Part shown: one piece after another, positions 51,869 through 60,972 of the stretch | Position numbering within the stretch: position 1 is the first letter of the stretch | Layout of the letters: every line of letters starts with the position of its first letter | Origin: DASRWI01 sp035654655 | GTDB taxonomy: Bacteria > Bacteroidota > Ignavibacteria > Ignavibacteriales > Ignavibacteriaceae | Length of the DNA: 64,000 nt | NCBI GenBank assembly: GCA_035654655.1 | Contig: DASRWI010000010.1 | Coordinates: 186,001-250,000 of the forward strand | Reading direction: 5' to 3' | The notes under the pieces: model-generated | The model's input: only the letters and a program-made list of their open reading frames with translations | Databases searched by the model: none | Told to the model about the DNA's origin: nothing | Position numbers and translations under genes: made by a program

Positions 51869-53515
51869 GTGTTTAAAACTCAAAAAATAAAAATAACTTT
51901 TGTAATCTTTTTTCTTCTTAACATAAGTGTTTTATCTCAGCATCCATCCTGGACATACAATCTTAACATTTATGAAGTAAACACAAGAGCATACACTCAT
52001 TCAGGGACATTCAATGAATTTCGCCCACATCTTGACCGCCTTAAAGAGATGGGAGTTGGGATAATTTGGTTTATGCCTATAAATCCTATTGGAGTACAAA
52101 ATAGATTGGGCACGTTAGGCAGTCCTTATTCAGTTAAAAATTATTTAGAAGTTAATCCTGAATTTGGAACTCTTGCAGATTTTAAAGCCCTGGTTGATTC
52201 CATTCATTCCAAGGGTATGTATGTAATTATTGATTGGGTTGGTAATCATACATCCTGGGATAATATTCTTACAACAACTCATCCGGATTGGTATGTTAAA
52301 AATGGAAGTGGACAATTTACTCCTCCACCTGGAACCAATTGGACTGACGTAATTCAGCTTGATTATAATAAACCTGAATTAAGAACTTACATGATAAATG
52401 CTATGTCATATTGGATTACTGAGGTTGGTGTTGATGGTTTCCGCTGCGATGCCGTAAGTTATATGCCAGGAAGTTTTTGGACGACAGCAATAGCAGCTTT
52501 GAAAAATATTAAGCCAAATTTATTTATGCTTGCAGAAGATGATAGTCCAGTTTACAGGTCTTATGGTTTTGATATGACATATGCCTGGGGAATGTACGGT
52601 TGGGGCGGCGGAATTTTAAAAAGATTATACAATAACAGTGCAACTGCAGATGATTTTAACAGTTACCTCGGAAGTGAAATAGTAAATTACTTTAGTAATC
52701 ATTATCGAATGTACTTCACTTCTAATCACGATGAAAATGCATGGTATGGAACAGAAACTGAATTGTTTGGAGCAGCTGCTCAAACATTTAATTTGTTAAC
52801 AGGAATTGTTAATAGTATGCAGTTAGTTTATGGTGGTCAGGAAGCCGGATTAAATAAAAGATTAAAGTTTTTTGATAAAGATGAAATCACCTGGCAGCAG
52901 CATCCAAACTATAATATTTATAAGACTTTGTGGAATTTGAAAAAAGAGAATAAAGCTTTGTGGAATGGTAATTCTGGTGCAGCAGCCTGGAGAATAGCTA
53001 CCGGGAACAACAAAGTATATTCATTCATAAGAAGAAAAGATAATGATAAAATTTTTGCAATATTTAATTTAGGTTCCGGATTTAATGGAGCAACATTATC
53101 AGATACAAACTTTTATGGGACTTATATAAATATTTTTACAAATGACACAGTAACATTTTCACAAACATTAACATTAACTTTACCCGGCTGGGGATATTAC
53201 GTTTACAAACAAATTAGTTCAGTAACAAATGTAAATGATAATATAGATATTAAAGATTATAATCTTCTACAAAACTACCCTAATCCTTTTAATCCAACTA
53301 CTACAATAAAGTATCAAATACCTAAAGCAAGCTTTGTGACATTAAAAGTATATGATGTTTTAGGTAATGAAGTACAGACATTAGTAAATGAAAATAAAAA
53401 TACTGGTAGTTACGATATTGAATTTGATGCCTCTTCCCTTTCATCAGGAATTTATTTCTATAAGTTAACAACTAATGGATTTTCTGATACAAAGAAGTTA
53501 ATTTTAATGAAATAA
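51869..53515 (+). CDS. Secreted alpha-amylase (GH13) with T9SS sorting domain
   Basis: 548 residues from GTG, preceded by AGGAA; this start follows the probable promoter and places a signal peptide (ITFVIFFLLNISVLSQ) near the N-terminus. The GH13 regions are in order: DWVGNHTS, GFRCDAVSYM (nucleophile Asp194), LAEDDSPV (acid/base Glu223) and FTSNHDENAW (Asp288). A small C-terminal beta domain is followed by a type IX sorting domain (LLQNYPNPFNPTTTIKYQI to SSGIYFYKLTT). Export and surface attachment or release are expected. With the GH97 enzyme it suggests growth on starch-like glucans. Confidence 0.94.
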   Translation: MFKTQKIKITFVIFFLLNISVLSQHPSWTYNLNIYEVNTRAYTHSGTFNEFRPHLDRLKEMGVGIIWFMPINPIGVQNRLGTLGSPYSVKNYLEVNPEFGTLADFKALVDSIHSKGMYVIIDWVGNHTSWDNILTTTHPDWYVKNGSGQFTPPPGTNWTDVIQLDYNKPELRTYMINAMSYWITEVGVDGFRCDAVSYMPGSFWTTAIAALKNIKPNLFMLAEDDSPVYRSYGFDMTYAWGMYGWGGGILKRLYNNSATADDFNSYLGSEIVNYFSNHYRMYFTSNHDENAWYGTETELFGAAAQTFNLLTGIVNSMQLVYGGQEAGLNKRLKFFDKDEITWQQHPNYNIYKTLWNLKKENKALWNGNSGAAAWRIATGNNKVYSFIRRKDNDKIFAIFNLGSGFNGATLSDTNFYGTYINIFTNDTVTFSQTLTLTLPGWGYYVYKQISSVTNVNDNIDIKDYNLLQNYPNPFNPTTTIKYQIPKASFVTLKVYDVLGNEVQTLVNENKNTGSYDIEFDASSLSSGIYFYKLTTNGFSDTKKLILMK

Positions 53516-53529
53516 ATTAAATGTTATAA

Positions 53530-54972
53530 ATGATTAACAAAATTAAAGAACTTGAGAAGTCTGCTCTTCTTCTCGAACCACAGGCTTCACAAAGAACTGA
53601 GTTATTAAGTAAAATAATTAAATACTCTGAAAACTTTTTAGAAAATATTTATTCACTACCATCGTACAATTTTACTGAAGGTAAAGGAATAAGTTTACTG
53701 GACTCTCCTATTTCTGATGAACCTGAAGATATAAATAAACTTCTTCAACTTCTAAAAGATAATGTAGACACTCCAGGACTTAATCCAGCTTCAAGAGGTC
53801 ATCTCGGTTACATTCCCGGTGGTGGTATTTATCATTCCGCCTTAGCTGATTTTCTTGCTGATGTTACTAATAGATATGCAGGTGTTTTCTTTGCATCTCC
53901 TGGTGCGGTTAGAATGGAGAATATGCTAACAAGTTGGATGACTGAATTAATCGGTTACCCAGCAACATCCGCTGGTAATTTAACTTCAGGTGGAAGTATT
54001 GCTAATCTTTCTGCAATTGTATCAGCAAGAGATGCTTTCAACTTAAAAGCAAAGGATTTTGAACGCACTGTAATATATATGACTTCTCAAGCTCATCATT
54101 CTATTGATAAAGCAATTCGAATAGCAGGACTTGGTGAATGCATACATAAATTTATACCTGTTGATGAAAATTATAGAATGCTACCTGCTCAACTTCAAAA
54201 AACAATCACTGAAGATAGAAAAGCAGGATTAAATCCCTGGTTAGTTATTGCAGCAGCCGGAACAACCGATGTTGGTGCTGTTGATCCCCTCGAAGAAATT
54301 GGGGCAATTAGCAAAGCAAATAATTTATGGTTTCATATTGATGGTGCTTATGGGGCATTCTTCATTTTAACTTACTTATGTAAAGATATTTTGAAAGGTT
54401 TAAGTAGTTCTGATTCTATTATAATGGACCCGCATAAAAGTTTATTCCTTCCATATGGAAGTGGAGCTGTTCTGGTTAAAGATAAATTAAAACTTCTTGA
54501 ATCTAATCATTATCAGGCAAACTATATGCAGGATGCCATGAATTCAAAAGATGAACTATCTCCTGCTGACCTTTCTCCAGAGCTCTCAAAACATTTTAGA
54601 GGATTACGTTTATGGCTTCCTCTAAAATTACTTGGAGTAAAACCTTTCCGCGATGCCCTTGAAGAAAAAGTTTTGCTTACAAGATATTTCTATGAACGAA
54701 TGAAAGAAATTGATGGCTTTGAAGTAGGTCCTTATCCTGATTTATCTGTAGCTACTTATCGTTACATTCCAAAGCAAGGCGATGTTAATAATTTTAATGC
54801 AAAGCTTGTTCAGGCTGTACAACAGGATGGAAGATTATTTATTTCCTCAACAATGCTGGACGGAAAATTTACTTTAAGATTGGCAGTTCTTTCTTTTAGA
54901 ACTCATATAGATACTATAGACCAACTGATTGAGATACTTCAAGAAAAGATTAAGATTTTAACTAATAGTTAA
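53530..54972 (+). CDS. PLP-dependent decarboxylase (group II, aromatic amino acid decarboxylase-like)
   Basis: 480 residues, fold type I. The PLP lysine is in MDPHKSLFLPYGSGAVLVKD. The cofactor-binding Asp is in WFHIDGAYGAFF, and the stacking His is in YMTSQAHHSIDKAIRI. The N-terminal segment HLGYIPGGGIYHSALADFL and FFASPGAVRMENMLTSWM place it with aromatic-L-amino-acid/glutamate decarboxylases. Members act on tyrosine, tryptophan, DOPA or diaminobutyrate, and the substrate here is not predictable. It lies 14 bases after the amylase and 8 before the thioesterase. Confidence 0.9.
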   Translation: MINKIKELEKSALLLEPQASQRTELLSKIIKYSENFLENIYSLPSYNFTEGKGISLLDSPISDEPEDINKLLQLLKDNVDTPGLNPASRGHLGYIPGGGIYHSALADFLADVTNRYAGVFFASPGAVRMENMLTSWMTELIGYPATSAGNLTSGGSIANLSAIVSARDAFNLKAKDFERTVIYMTSQAHHSIDKAIRIAGLGECIHKFIPVDENYRMLPAQLQKTITEDRKAGLNPWLVIAAAGTTDVGAVDPLEEIGAISKANNLWFHIDGAYGAFFILTYLCKDILKGLSSSDSIIMDPHKSLFLPYGSGAVLVKDKLKLLESNHYQANYMQDAMNSKDELSPADLSPELSKHFRGLRLWLPLKLLGVKPFRDALEEKVLLTRYFYERMKEIDGFEVGPYPDLSVATYRYIPKQGDVNNFNAKLVQAVQQDGRLFISSTMLDGKFTLRLAVLSFRTHIDTIDQLIEILQEKIKILTNS

Positions 54973-54980
54973 GGAAGTAT

Positions 54981-55448
54981 ATGGAGTTAAAAGCCGTACA
55001 GGATTTTTATCCTGATGATGTTGCTCATTGTTATGGGTGCGGAAAACTTAATGAATATGGGCATCAAATAAAAACATATTTTGAAGGTGATGAAACAATT
55101 ACCAGATTTACACCAAAAGAATATCATACTGCTATTCCTGGCTATGTGTATGGAGGTTTAATAGCTTCCTTGATAGATTGCCACGGAACAGGAACTGCGG
55201 CATTAGCCTCATACAAAGCTGAAGGAAGAGAACTTGATACCTTACCTGCATTACGTTTTGTTACTGCTTCCTTACAAGTAAATTATTTAAAGCCGACTCC
55301 TTTGGGTGTTGAGCTTGTCTTAAGAGGAAAAGTTGTTGAACAAAAAAATAAAAAAGTAATTTCGGAAATAAATGTTTATGCTAATGATGACATTACTGCA
55401 ACCGGAAAAGTCGTTGCAGTCTTAATGCCTGAGAATATGAATAAATAA
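54981..55448 (+). CDS. PaaI-family hotdog thioesterase
   Basis: 155 residues. The N-terminal HCYGCGKLNEYGHQIKTYF and the central YVYGGLIASLIDCHGTGTAALASY helix match acyl-CoA thioesterases of the hotdog fold, with the catalytic Asp in the IDCHG turn. The C-terminal strands YLKPTPLGVELVLRGKVV are typical. It probably forms a transcript with the upstream decarboxylase (RBS AAGGA). The acyl substrate is unknown. Confidence 0.85.
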   Translation: MELKAVQDFYPDDVAHCYGCGKLNEYGHQIKTYFEGDETITRFTPKEYHTAIPGYVYGGLIASLIDCHGTGTAALASYKAEGRELDTLPALRFVTASLQVNYLKPTPLGVELVLRGKVVEQKNKKVISEINVYANDDITATGKVVAVLMPENMNK

Positions 55449-55704
55449 ATTTTGTTATTTAGCGTTCCTCTTTAAATAATTTCCCATACTGAAACTCATT
55501 CATTTATGTTATGCTTGGTAGCATAGGATAATATTTTTAGTACTTTTTTAATGACCGAATAGAATTAACCTATCACTCGTTAATGCTTATTTTTTTTGAC
55601 AAGGAAAATTTTTATTAAATAAGTTCCAATCTAAGTTCTTTTTTATTTAAATAATTTTAAGAAGGTGACTTATTAGTACTTTAAGTTATACAACCTTTTT
55701 GTTT

Positions 55705-57225
55705 ATGATATTCTTTTTCCAAACATTATCAGATAATGCCCCTGGAAAAAATCATTTAAATGCACAACCATGGTATTTTTCCTGGTGGGCCGTCATACTA
55801 ATTGGTGTTATTCTTGGCTTTAGTATATACTACATTGATAGGATGATGCGTACTCGTTTAATTAGAGCAGAGAGGAAAAAAGCAAAACTTCGTGAAGCAG
55901 AACTTATAAAAAAACAAGCTGAAGAACTCGAAACAGTTGATAATTTGGTTAAAGTAATTAATAGAGCCAAAAATCTTGATGACCTATTTAATTCATTGCT
56001 TGAGCAAACACTTGGACTTATTCCACAAGGAGAAAAAGCTTCTGTTCTTTTACTTAATAAGAAAGAAAATCTTTTTAGAGTTGCTTTTACAATAGGATAT
56101 AATAAGGAAGAATTTGAGAACTTTTATTTTACTCCAGGTGAATTGAAAAAACGCTACCTGGATAAGGCTGAAGAAATAGAAAAAGGAATTTATTTAATAA
56201 AGGATACAACAAATCTTTTTGGAGATGATAGACTCCCAAAATTTAAGAAAACTAAATCAATGCTTGTTATGTCTATAGAAATAGACCATATAACCGAAGC
56301 TTATGTTGTTTTTGATAGTTTTAATTCCGGAAGACCTTTTGATCAGGCAGCTGCAAGCTTACTAAAAAGATTTCATGAGCACGCAGTATCCGCAATATCA
56401 AAGGCTCAGGCATTAAAAACATTGAAGGAAAAGAATGAAGAGATTATTAAATCTCAGGAGCAGTTGGTAAGTCAGCAGAAACTTGCCTCCTTAGGTGCAT
56501 TAACTGCCGGTATAGCTCACGAAATAAAAAATCCTTTGAACTTTGTCAATAACTTTGCAGAGATCAGCAAGGAATTACTTGATGAATTAAAAGTAGAAAT
56601 TGATAATGATAATTATGAAAATGCAATGTCTTTAATAAAAGACATTAGATTAAACTTAGAGAAAATACATCAACACGGCAAGCGTGCGGATTCTATTATC
56701 AAAGGGATGCTTCTTCATTCCAGAGGAAGTTCAGGGGATAAAGTATTAACGGATATAAACGAGTTGCTGGAGCAGTATGTTTCTCTTGCTTATCATGGGA
56801 TGAAGGCTCAAAATAAAGAATTCAATATCACGATAGAAAAACATTATGATAAAACATTAAGCAAAGTAAACATAGTGCCCCAAGATATAAGCAGAGTAGT
56901 CCTGAATATAATTAACAATGCATATTATGCTATGATCGAAAAGATGAGTAATAATAAAAATGGATACGTACCGTTACTCCAGGTAAAAACACAAAACCTG
57001 TTAGATGGGATTGAAATAAGAATTAAGGATAATGGCAACGGTATTCCCATCAAGGCTAAAGATAAATTATTTAGTCCTTTCTTTACAACAAAGCCCTCAG
57101 GTGAAGGAACCGGATTAGGTTTATCTATAAGTTATGATATTATTACCAAACAGCATTCAGGAGAAATTAAATATGATAGTGAGGAAGGTAAGTTTACAGA
57201 ATTCATTATCACCTTACCCAAATAA
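55705..57225 (+). CDS. Membrane histidine kinase with GAF domain
   Basis: 506 residues from the ATG, six bases inside a TTG-started frame. One membrane helix (residues about 24-46) follows QPWYFSWWAVILIGV. This phrase normally joins a periplasmic two-component propeller/Y_Y_Y sensor to the helix, but no propeller is present. A charged helix, a GAF domain (about residues 75-235), HisKA with His272 (LTAGIAHEIKNPLNF) and HATPase_c with DNGNGIPIKAKDKLFSPFFT and GEGTGLGLSISYDI follow. All kinase motifs are intact. It precedes a receiver-phosphatase gene by 47 bases, a likely partner. Confidence 0.9.
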   Translation: MIFFFQTLSDNAPGKNHLNAQPWYFSWWAVILIGVILGFSIYYIDRMMRTRLIRAERKKAKLREAELIKKQAEELETVDNLVKVINRAKNLDDLFNSLLEQTLGLIPQGEKASVLLLNKKENLFRVAFTIGYNKEEFENFYFTPGELKKRYLDKAEEIEKGIYLIKDTTNLFGDDRLPKFKKTKSMLVMSIEIDHITEAYVVFDSFNSGRPFDQAAASLLKRFHEHAVSAISKAQALKTLKEKNEEIIKSQEQLVSQQKLASLGALTAGIAHEIKNPLNFVNNFAEISKELLDELKVEIDNDNYENAMSLIKDIRLNLEKIHQHGKRADSIIKGMLLHSRGSSGDKVLTDINELLEQYVSLAYHGMKAQNKEFNITIEKHYDKTLSKVNIVPQDISRVVLNIINNAYYAMIEKMSNNKNGYVPLLQVKTQNLLDGIEIRIKDNGNGIPIKAKDKLFSPFFTTKPSGEGTGLGLSISYDIITKQHSGEIKYDSEEGKFTEFIITLPK

Positions 57226-57272
57226 AATATTTCTGTTCCTTAGGGATACAGATCTAAATTAGGAGAGTTCGT

Positions 57273-58442
57273 ATGGAGATAAATAAAATATTAGTTGTCG
57301 ATGATGAACCGGATTTAGAACATTTGATTTTACAAAAATTTAGAAAAAAAATTAATTCAGAAGAATATTCTTTTATATTTGCAAAAGATGGTACTGAAGC
57401 ATTTGAGATTATTAAAAATAATAGCTCATTGGATTTAATCCTTACTGATATAAATATGCCCGGAATGGATGGTTTAACTTTAATTTCAAGAGTTAAAGAA
57501 TTAAATAACAGGTCTATAAGATTTATAATAGTTTCTGCTTATGGAGATATGGAAAATATTAGATCAGCAATGAATAGAGGTGCTTATGATTTTATTACAA
57601 AACCGATTGATTTAAATGACCTTGAAATAACAATAGAAAAAACCTTTAAGGAGATTGAAAAGTCTAAGTTAGCTTTGCAACATCATGAAAAATTAATTTC
57701 TTTTAAAAGAGAACTTGATATAGCTACAGCTATTCAAACTTCTATTCTGCCGAAAAAATTCCCTGCTTTCCCTGATAGAAGAGATTTTGATGTTTATGCT
57801 AAAATGCTCCCTGCTAAGGAAGTTGGTGGAGACTTTTATGATTTTTTCCTTTTGGATGATTATCGCTTAGGGATAGTAATTGGAGATGCAACAGGTAAAG
57901 GTATAGCCTCTGCTCTGCTTATGGCAATTTCAAAAACTTTATTAAAAGCTACTGCATTAAAAGGTAATACAACTGATTATGCACTCGCTGAAATAAATAA
58001 TATGTTAGCTGAAGAAATTCCATCTGATATGTTTATTACCATTTTCTACGGAATCCTTGATACAAGAACCGGTTTGTTTGAATATACAAATGCCGGCCAT
58101 TGTCATCCATATTTGCTAACAGCTGATGGTAAAATATGTCAGTTTGAAAAAGTAGGTGGACTATTAATCGGAGCAATAAAATATGCTCAATATGAATCTG
58201 ATTCTATAATGCTTCAACCTGATGATAGTGTTTTCTTTTATACTGATGGGGTTACTGAAGCTTTCAACATTAATGAAGAAGAGTTTAATGAAAAAAGATT
58301 ATTTGAAACTCTTCAAAATAATCATCGAATAAATTGTGAATCTATAGTGGATAATGTTGTAAGCAATGTTAGAGTTTTCACTAATGGTATAGAACAATCA
58401 GATGATATAACCTGTATGGCTTTAAGATATCTGAGGCCTTAA
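57273..58442 (+). CDS. Response regulator with PP2C-type (SpoIIE/RsbU) phosphatase output
   Basis: 389 residues. The receiver domain (KILVVDDEPDLEH, phosphoacceptor Asp59 in LILTDINMPGMDG, FIIVSAYGD, FITKPID) is joined by a coiled-coil linker to a serine phosphatase domain. The latter has MLPAKEVGGDFYDFFLLDDYRLG, VIGDATGKGIASAL and the late metal-site motif FFYTDGVTEAFN, with FTNGIEQSDDITCMAL at the end. Such proteins usually dephosphorylate an anti-sigma antagonist; none is seen in the window. RBS TAGGAGA. It probably pairs with the adjacent kinase. Confidence 0.94.
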   Translation: MEINKILVVDDEPDLEHLILQKFRKKINSEEYSFIFAKDGTEAFEIIKNNSSLDLILTDINMPGMDGLTLISRVKELNNRSIRFIIVSAYGDMENIRSAMNRGAYDFITKPIDLNDLEITIEKTFKEIEKSKLALQHHEKLISFKRELDIATAIQTSILPKKFPAFPDRRDFDVYAKMLPAKEVGGDFYDFFLLDDYRLGIVIGDATGKGIASALLMAISKTLLKATALKGNTTDYALAEINNMLAEEIPSDMFITIFYGILDTRTGLFEYTNAGHCHPYLLTADGKICQFEKVGGLLIGAIKYAQYESDSIMLQPDDSVFFYTDGVTEAFNINEEEFNEKRLFETLQNNHRINCESIVDNVVSNVRVFTNGIEQSDDITCMALRYLRP

Positions 58443-58789
58443 ACTTCAATGCCAAATTTTCCTAATAAGTATATCATCAAATAATAAAAGGCTACCATTA
58501 TGATTAAGGAGATTACTAAAGATGGATAAAAGCCTAATTTGGTCTTAAGTAGTACAGGCATTATAATGAAAAATGAAAGTGATGGTATAACCAGCCAAAA
58601 AATACTTGTAGAGAATTTTGATATTTTAGTAATGTCCTGAGTATCAATATATAACCATATCATTGCCATAACTGATACTAAAGGTATTGAAGCAAGTATA
58701 CCACCGATTAAACTGCTTCTTTTTGAAACCTCAGAAATAACAGTAATTAAAATCGCAGAAATTAAAATTTTAACAACATAATAAAGCAT
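58439..58789 (-). CDS. DUF3147 membrane protein
   Basis: 116 residues with four predicted membrane helices and the motif SEVSKRSSLIGGILASIPLVS near the N-terminus, which fits the DUF3147 family. Function unknown. It converges on the phosphatase gene with a 4-base overlap at the stop codons. Confidence 0.8.
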   Translation of the reverse strand: MLYYVVKILISAILITVISEVSKRSSLIGGILASIPLVSVMAMIWLYIDTQDITKISKFSTSIFWLVIPSLSFFIIMPVLLKTKLGFYPSLVISLIIMVAFYYLMIYLLGKFGIEV

Positions 58790-58857
58790 ATAAATACCTT
58801 TTATATAATTAAATTTTAAAATGCTAATAATTTTTAGAAATTCAAATTGACATAAAA

Positions 58858-58887
58858 AGTAGCCAGGTTCCCTAAAAACTGGCTACT
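58858..58887. other. Strong hairpin in the 296-base intergenic region
   Basis: AGTAGCCAG and CTGGCTACT form a perfect nine-base stem around a 12-base loop. The T-run CTTTTTA comes only about 10 bases later, so it is not a textbook terminator. The rest of the 58790-59085 gap is AT-rich with no gene, tRNA or TAnnTTTG box that I can see. Confidence 0.45.
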
Positions 58888-59085
58888 GACTCCCTTTTTA
58901 TATATTGTAAATATATCCATACTCTTTTACATTTTGTATATGTATCATCATTAGAATGCTCTGCACCTCATCTAATAATATTCAAAACGAACAAAATAAA
59001 TGTTTATTATGCCCTTTTTATAATTAATAATTTTATTTACTTTTTATACCGACTAGGTAGAAATCATTAACAACGAATAAATAAT

Positions 59086-60915
59086 ATGCTGCAAGGTACA
59101 TCAAAAGACCAAGTTACATTTCGAGGATATTCAGGTAGAAAATTTACAATGGACGATTACCATAGCCTCGTTAACGAAATGGATGAAGGGTTTTGTATTA
59201 TTGAAATGATTTTTGATGAAAATGGAAGACCTTATGATTATTACTTTGTGGAAACTAATCTTGCTTTTGAAAAACAAGGCGGCCCTATAAACGCTTTAGG
59301 CAAAAAGGCAAGTGAAGTGGTTCCCAATCTGGAAGATTTTTGGTTCCAGACATATGGGAAAGTAGCACTTACAGGAATTCCAGGCAAATTTCAAAATTAT
59401 TCAGAAGAATTGAAAGTTTATTTTGATGTTTATGCTTATCAATTTGGTAAACCGGGTGAAAACTTAGTTGCTGTTCTTTTTAAAGATATCTCAGATAAAA
59501 TAAAAATAGAAAGGGATTTATTAAAAAGTAATGAAAAATATGTGTCAACTTTAGATAATATGATTGAAGGTTGTGCTATTGTCGGATTTGACTGGACCTA
59601 TTTATATGTAAATGATTCTAATGCCAGACACGCTCATTTACCTCGTGAATATATGATTGGCAGGAAAATGACTGATGTACTTCCTGGAGTTGAAAAAAGC
59701 ATTTTCTTTAAAGCTTATGATAAATGTCTTAAAGAAAGAATTGCTCAAAATATAGAATCACAATACATTTTTCCCGATGGTTCAGAATGCTGGTATGAAG
59801 TAATAGCTAATCCTGTTCCTGAAGGAATATTTATTTTATCTGTTGATATAACAGAAAGAAAAAGAACTGAACTTGAGCTTAAAAGTACTTTAGAAGTTTT
59901 AAAAGAAAATGAAGCTAAGTTAATTGAAGCTCAAAAAATGGCAAAAATGGGGAATGTTGAAATTGATTTAAGAACAAATAAATTATACTGGTCAGATGAA
60001 GTATATAATATTTATGAACGTCCAAAAGAATTAGGTAGCCCTACTTTTGAAGAAGCTATGAGTTTTGTTCACCCTAAGGATATAGATATTATTAATCAAA
60101 CCATTAAAAGCATTGCAGATGCATCAATACTCGAATTAGATTTTAGAATAATAGTACCTGATAATAAGATAAAACACTTGGCTTATTATATGAAACCCAT
60201 TTTTGAAAATGGTGTTCAGATCAAAAGAATAGGTACGGTCCAGGATATTACTGAGCATAAAGCAATGGAATTGATATTACAAGATAAAATACTTGAAAAA
60301 GAAATTCTTCTCAGAGAATTATATCATAGAACCAAAAACAATATGCAAATTATTTCATCGTTGTTAAGCCTTAAGTTAACTGATAATAGTGATGATATAG
60401 TAAGAAATGTATTTGAAGAAATGCAGGGGCGAATAAGGTCAATTGCATTAGTACACGAAAAATTATATAAATCAAAAAACCTATCAAGACTTAATCTCAA
60501 AGAATATATTATTGACCTTGTCAATTTATTAATACAAACTAATTCATCATCCAATTTTATTAAGTTCAGTTATGACTTGGAAGAAATAACAGTCCTAATT
60601 GAAACTGCTCTCTCTTGCGGATTAATTATTACTGAGTTAATTCAAAATTCCATTAAGCATGCCTTCCCGGATAATAGAGAAGGTAACATCAACATTGTAA
60701 TGAAACGTAAAAATGAAAATTTAATTGAACTAAAAGTCTGTGATAATGGAATAGGAATGACAGATGAAGACATTTTTAAAGTAGATAAAATTGGATTGCA
60801 AATCTTTAAGAGTATAGCTGAAGACCAATTAAATGCCAAAGTTGAATTAATCACTGATTACGGTACATGCTGGAGATTGGAATTCAGAGATGTCCATTAT
60901 AGGGAAAGAGTTTAG
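59086..60915 (+). CDS. PAS-domain sensor kinase of the HisKA_2 type
   Basis: A 609-residue soluble kinase. Three PAS-like modules are visible: DEGFCIIEMIFDENGRPYDY (about residues 30-145), NMIEGCAIVGFDWTYLYVND (about 150-260) and a PAS_3-like segment with PAC end IKRIGTVQDITEHKAME (about 285-395). His414 lies in RELYHRTKNNMQIISSLLSL, the HisKA_2/HWE hallmark, followed by VHEKLYKSKNLSRLNLKEYI. The ATPase domain has ELIQNSIKHAF and VCDNGIGM. Such kinases often act on general-stress regulators, which fits the RsbU-like neighbour. Confidence 0.93.
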   Translation: MLQGTSKDQVTFRGYSGRKFTMDDYHSLVNEMDEGFCIIEMIFDENGRPYDYYFVETNLAFEKQGGPINALGKKASEVVPNLEDFWFQTYGKVALTGIPGKFQNYSEELKVYFDVYAYQFGKPGENLVAVLFKDISDKIKIERDLLKSNEKYVSTLDNMIEGCAIVGFDWTYLYVNDSNARHAHLPREYMIGRKMTDVLPGVEKSIFFKAYDKCLKERIAQNIESQYIFPDGSECWYEVIANPVPEGIFILSVDITERKRTELELKSTLEVLKENEAKLIEAQKMAKMGNVEIDLRTNKLYWSDEVYNIYERPKELGSPTFEEAMSFVHPKDIDIINQTIKSIADASILELDFRIIVPDNKIKHLAYYMKPIFENGVQIKRIGTVQDITEHKAMELILQDKILEKEILLRELYHRTKNNMQIISSLLSLKLTDNSDDIVRNVFEEMQGRIRSIALVHEKLYKSKNLSRLNLKEYIIDLVNLLIQTNSSSNFIKFSYDLEEITVLIETALSCGLIITELIQNSIKHAFPDNREGNINIVMKRKNENLIELKVCDNGIGMTDEDIFKVDKIGLQIFKSIAEDQLNAKVELITDYGTCWRLEFRDVHYRERV

Positions 60916-60972
60916 TACTTTTTCCATCAATCAAAATCATTTTCTTAAATAAGAATTTATATATTTCTTTTA

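Noticed and set aside
55449..55704. Small hairpin TATGCT-TGGT-AGCATA as terminator after the thioesterase
   Set aside because: The stem is only six bases and the T-run is interrupted, too weak to call.
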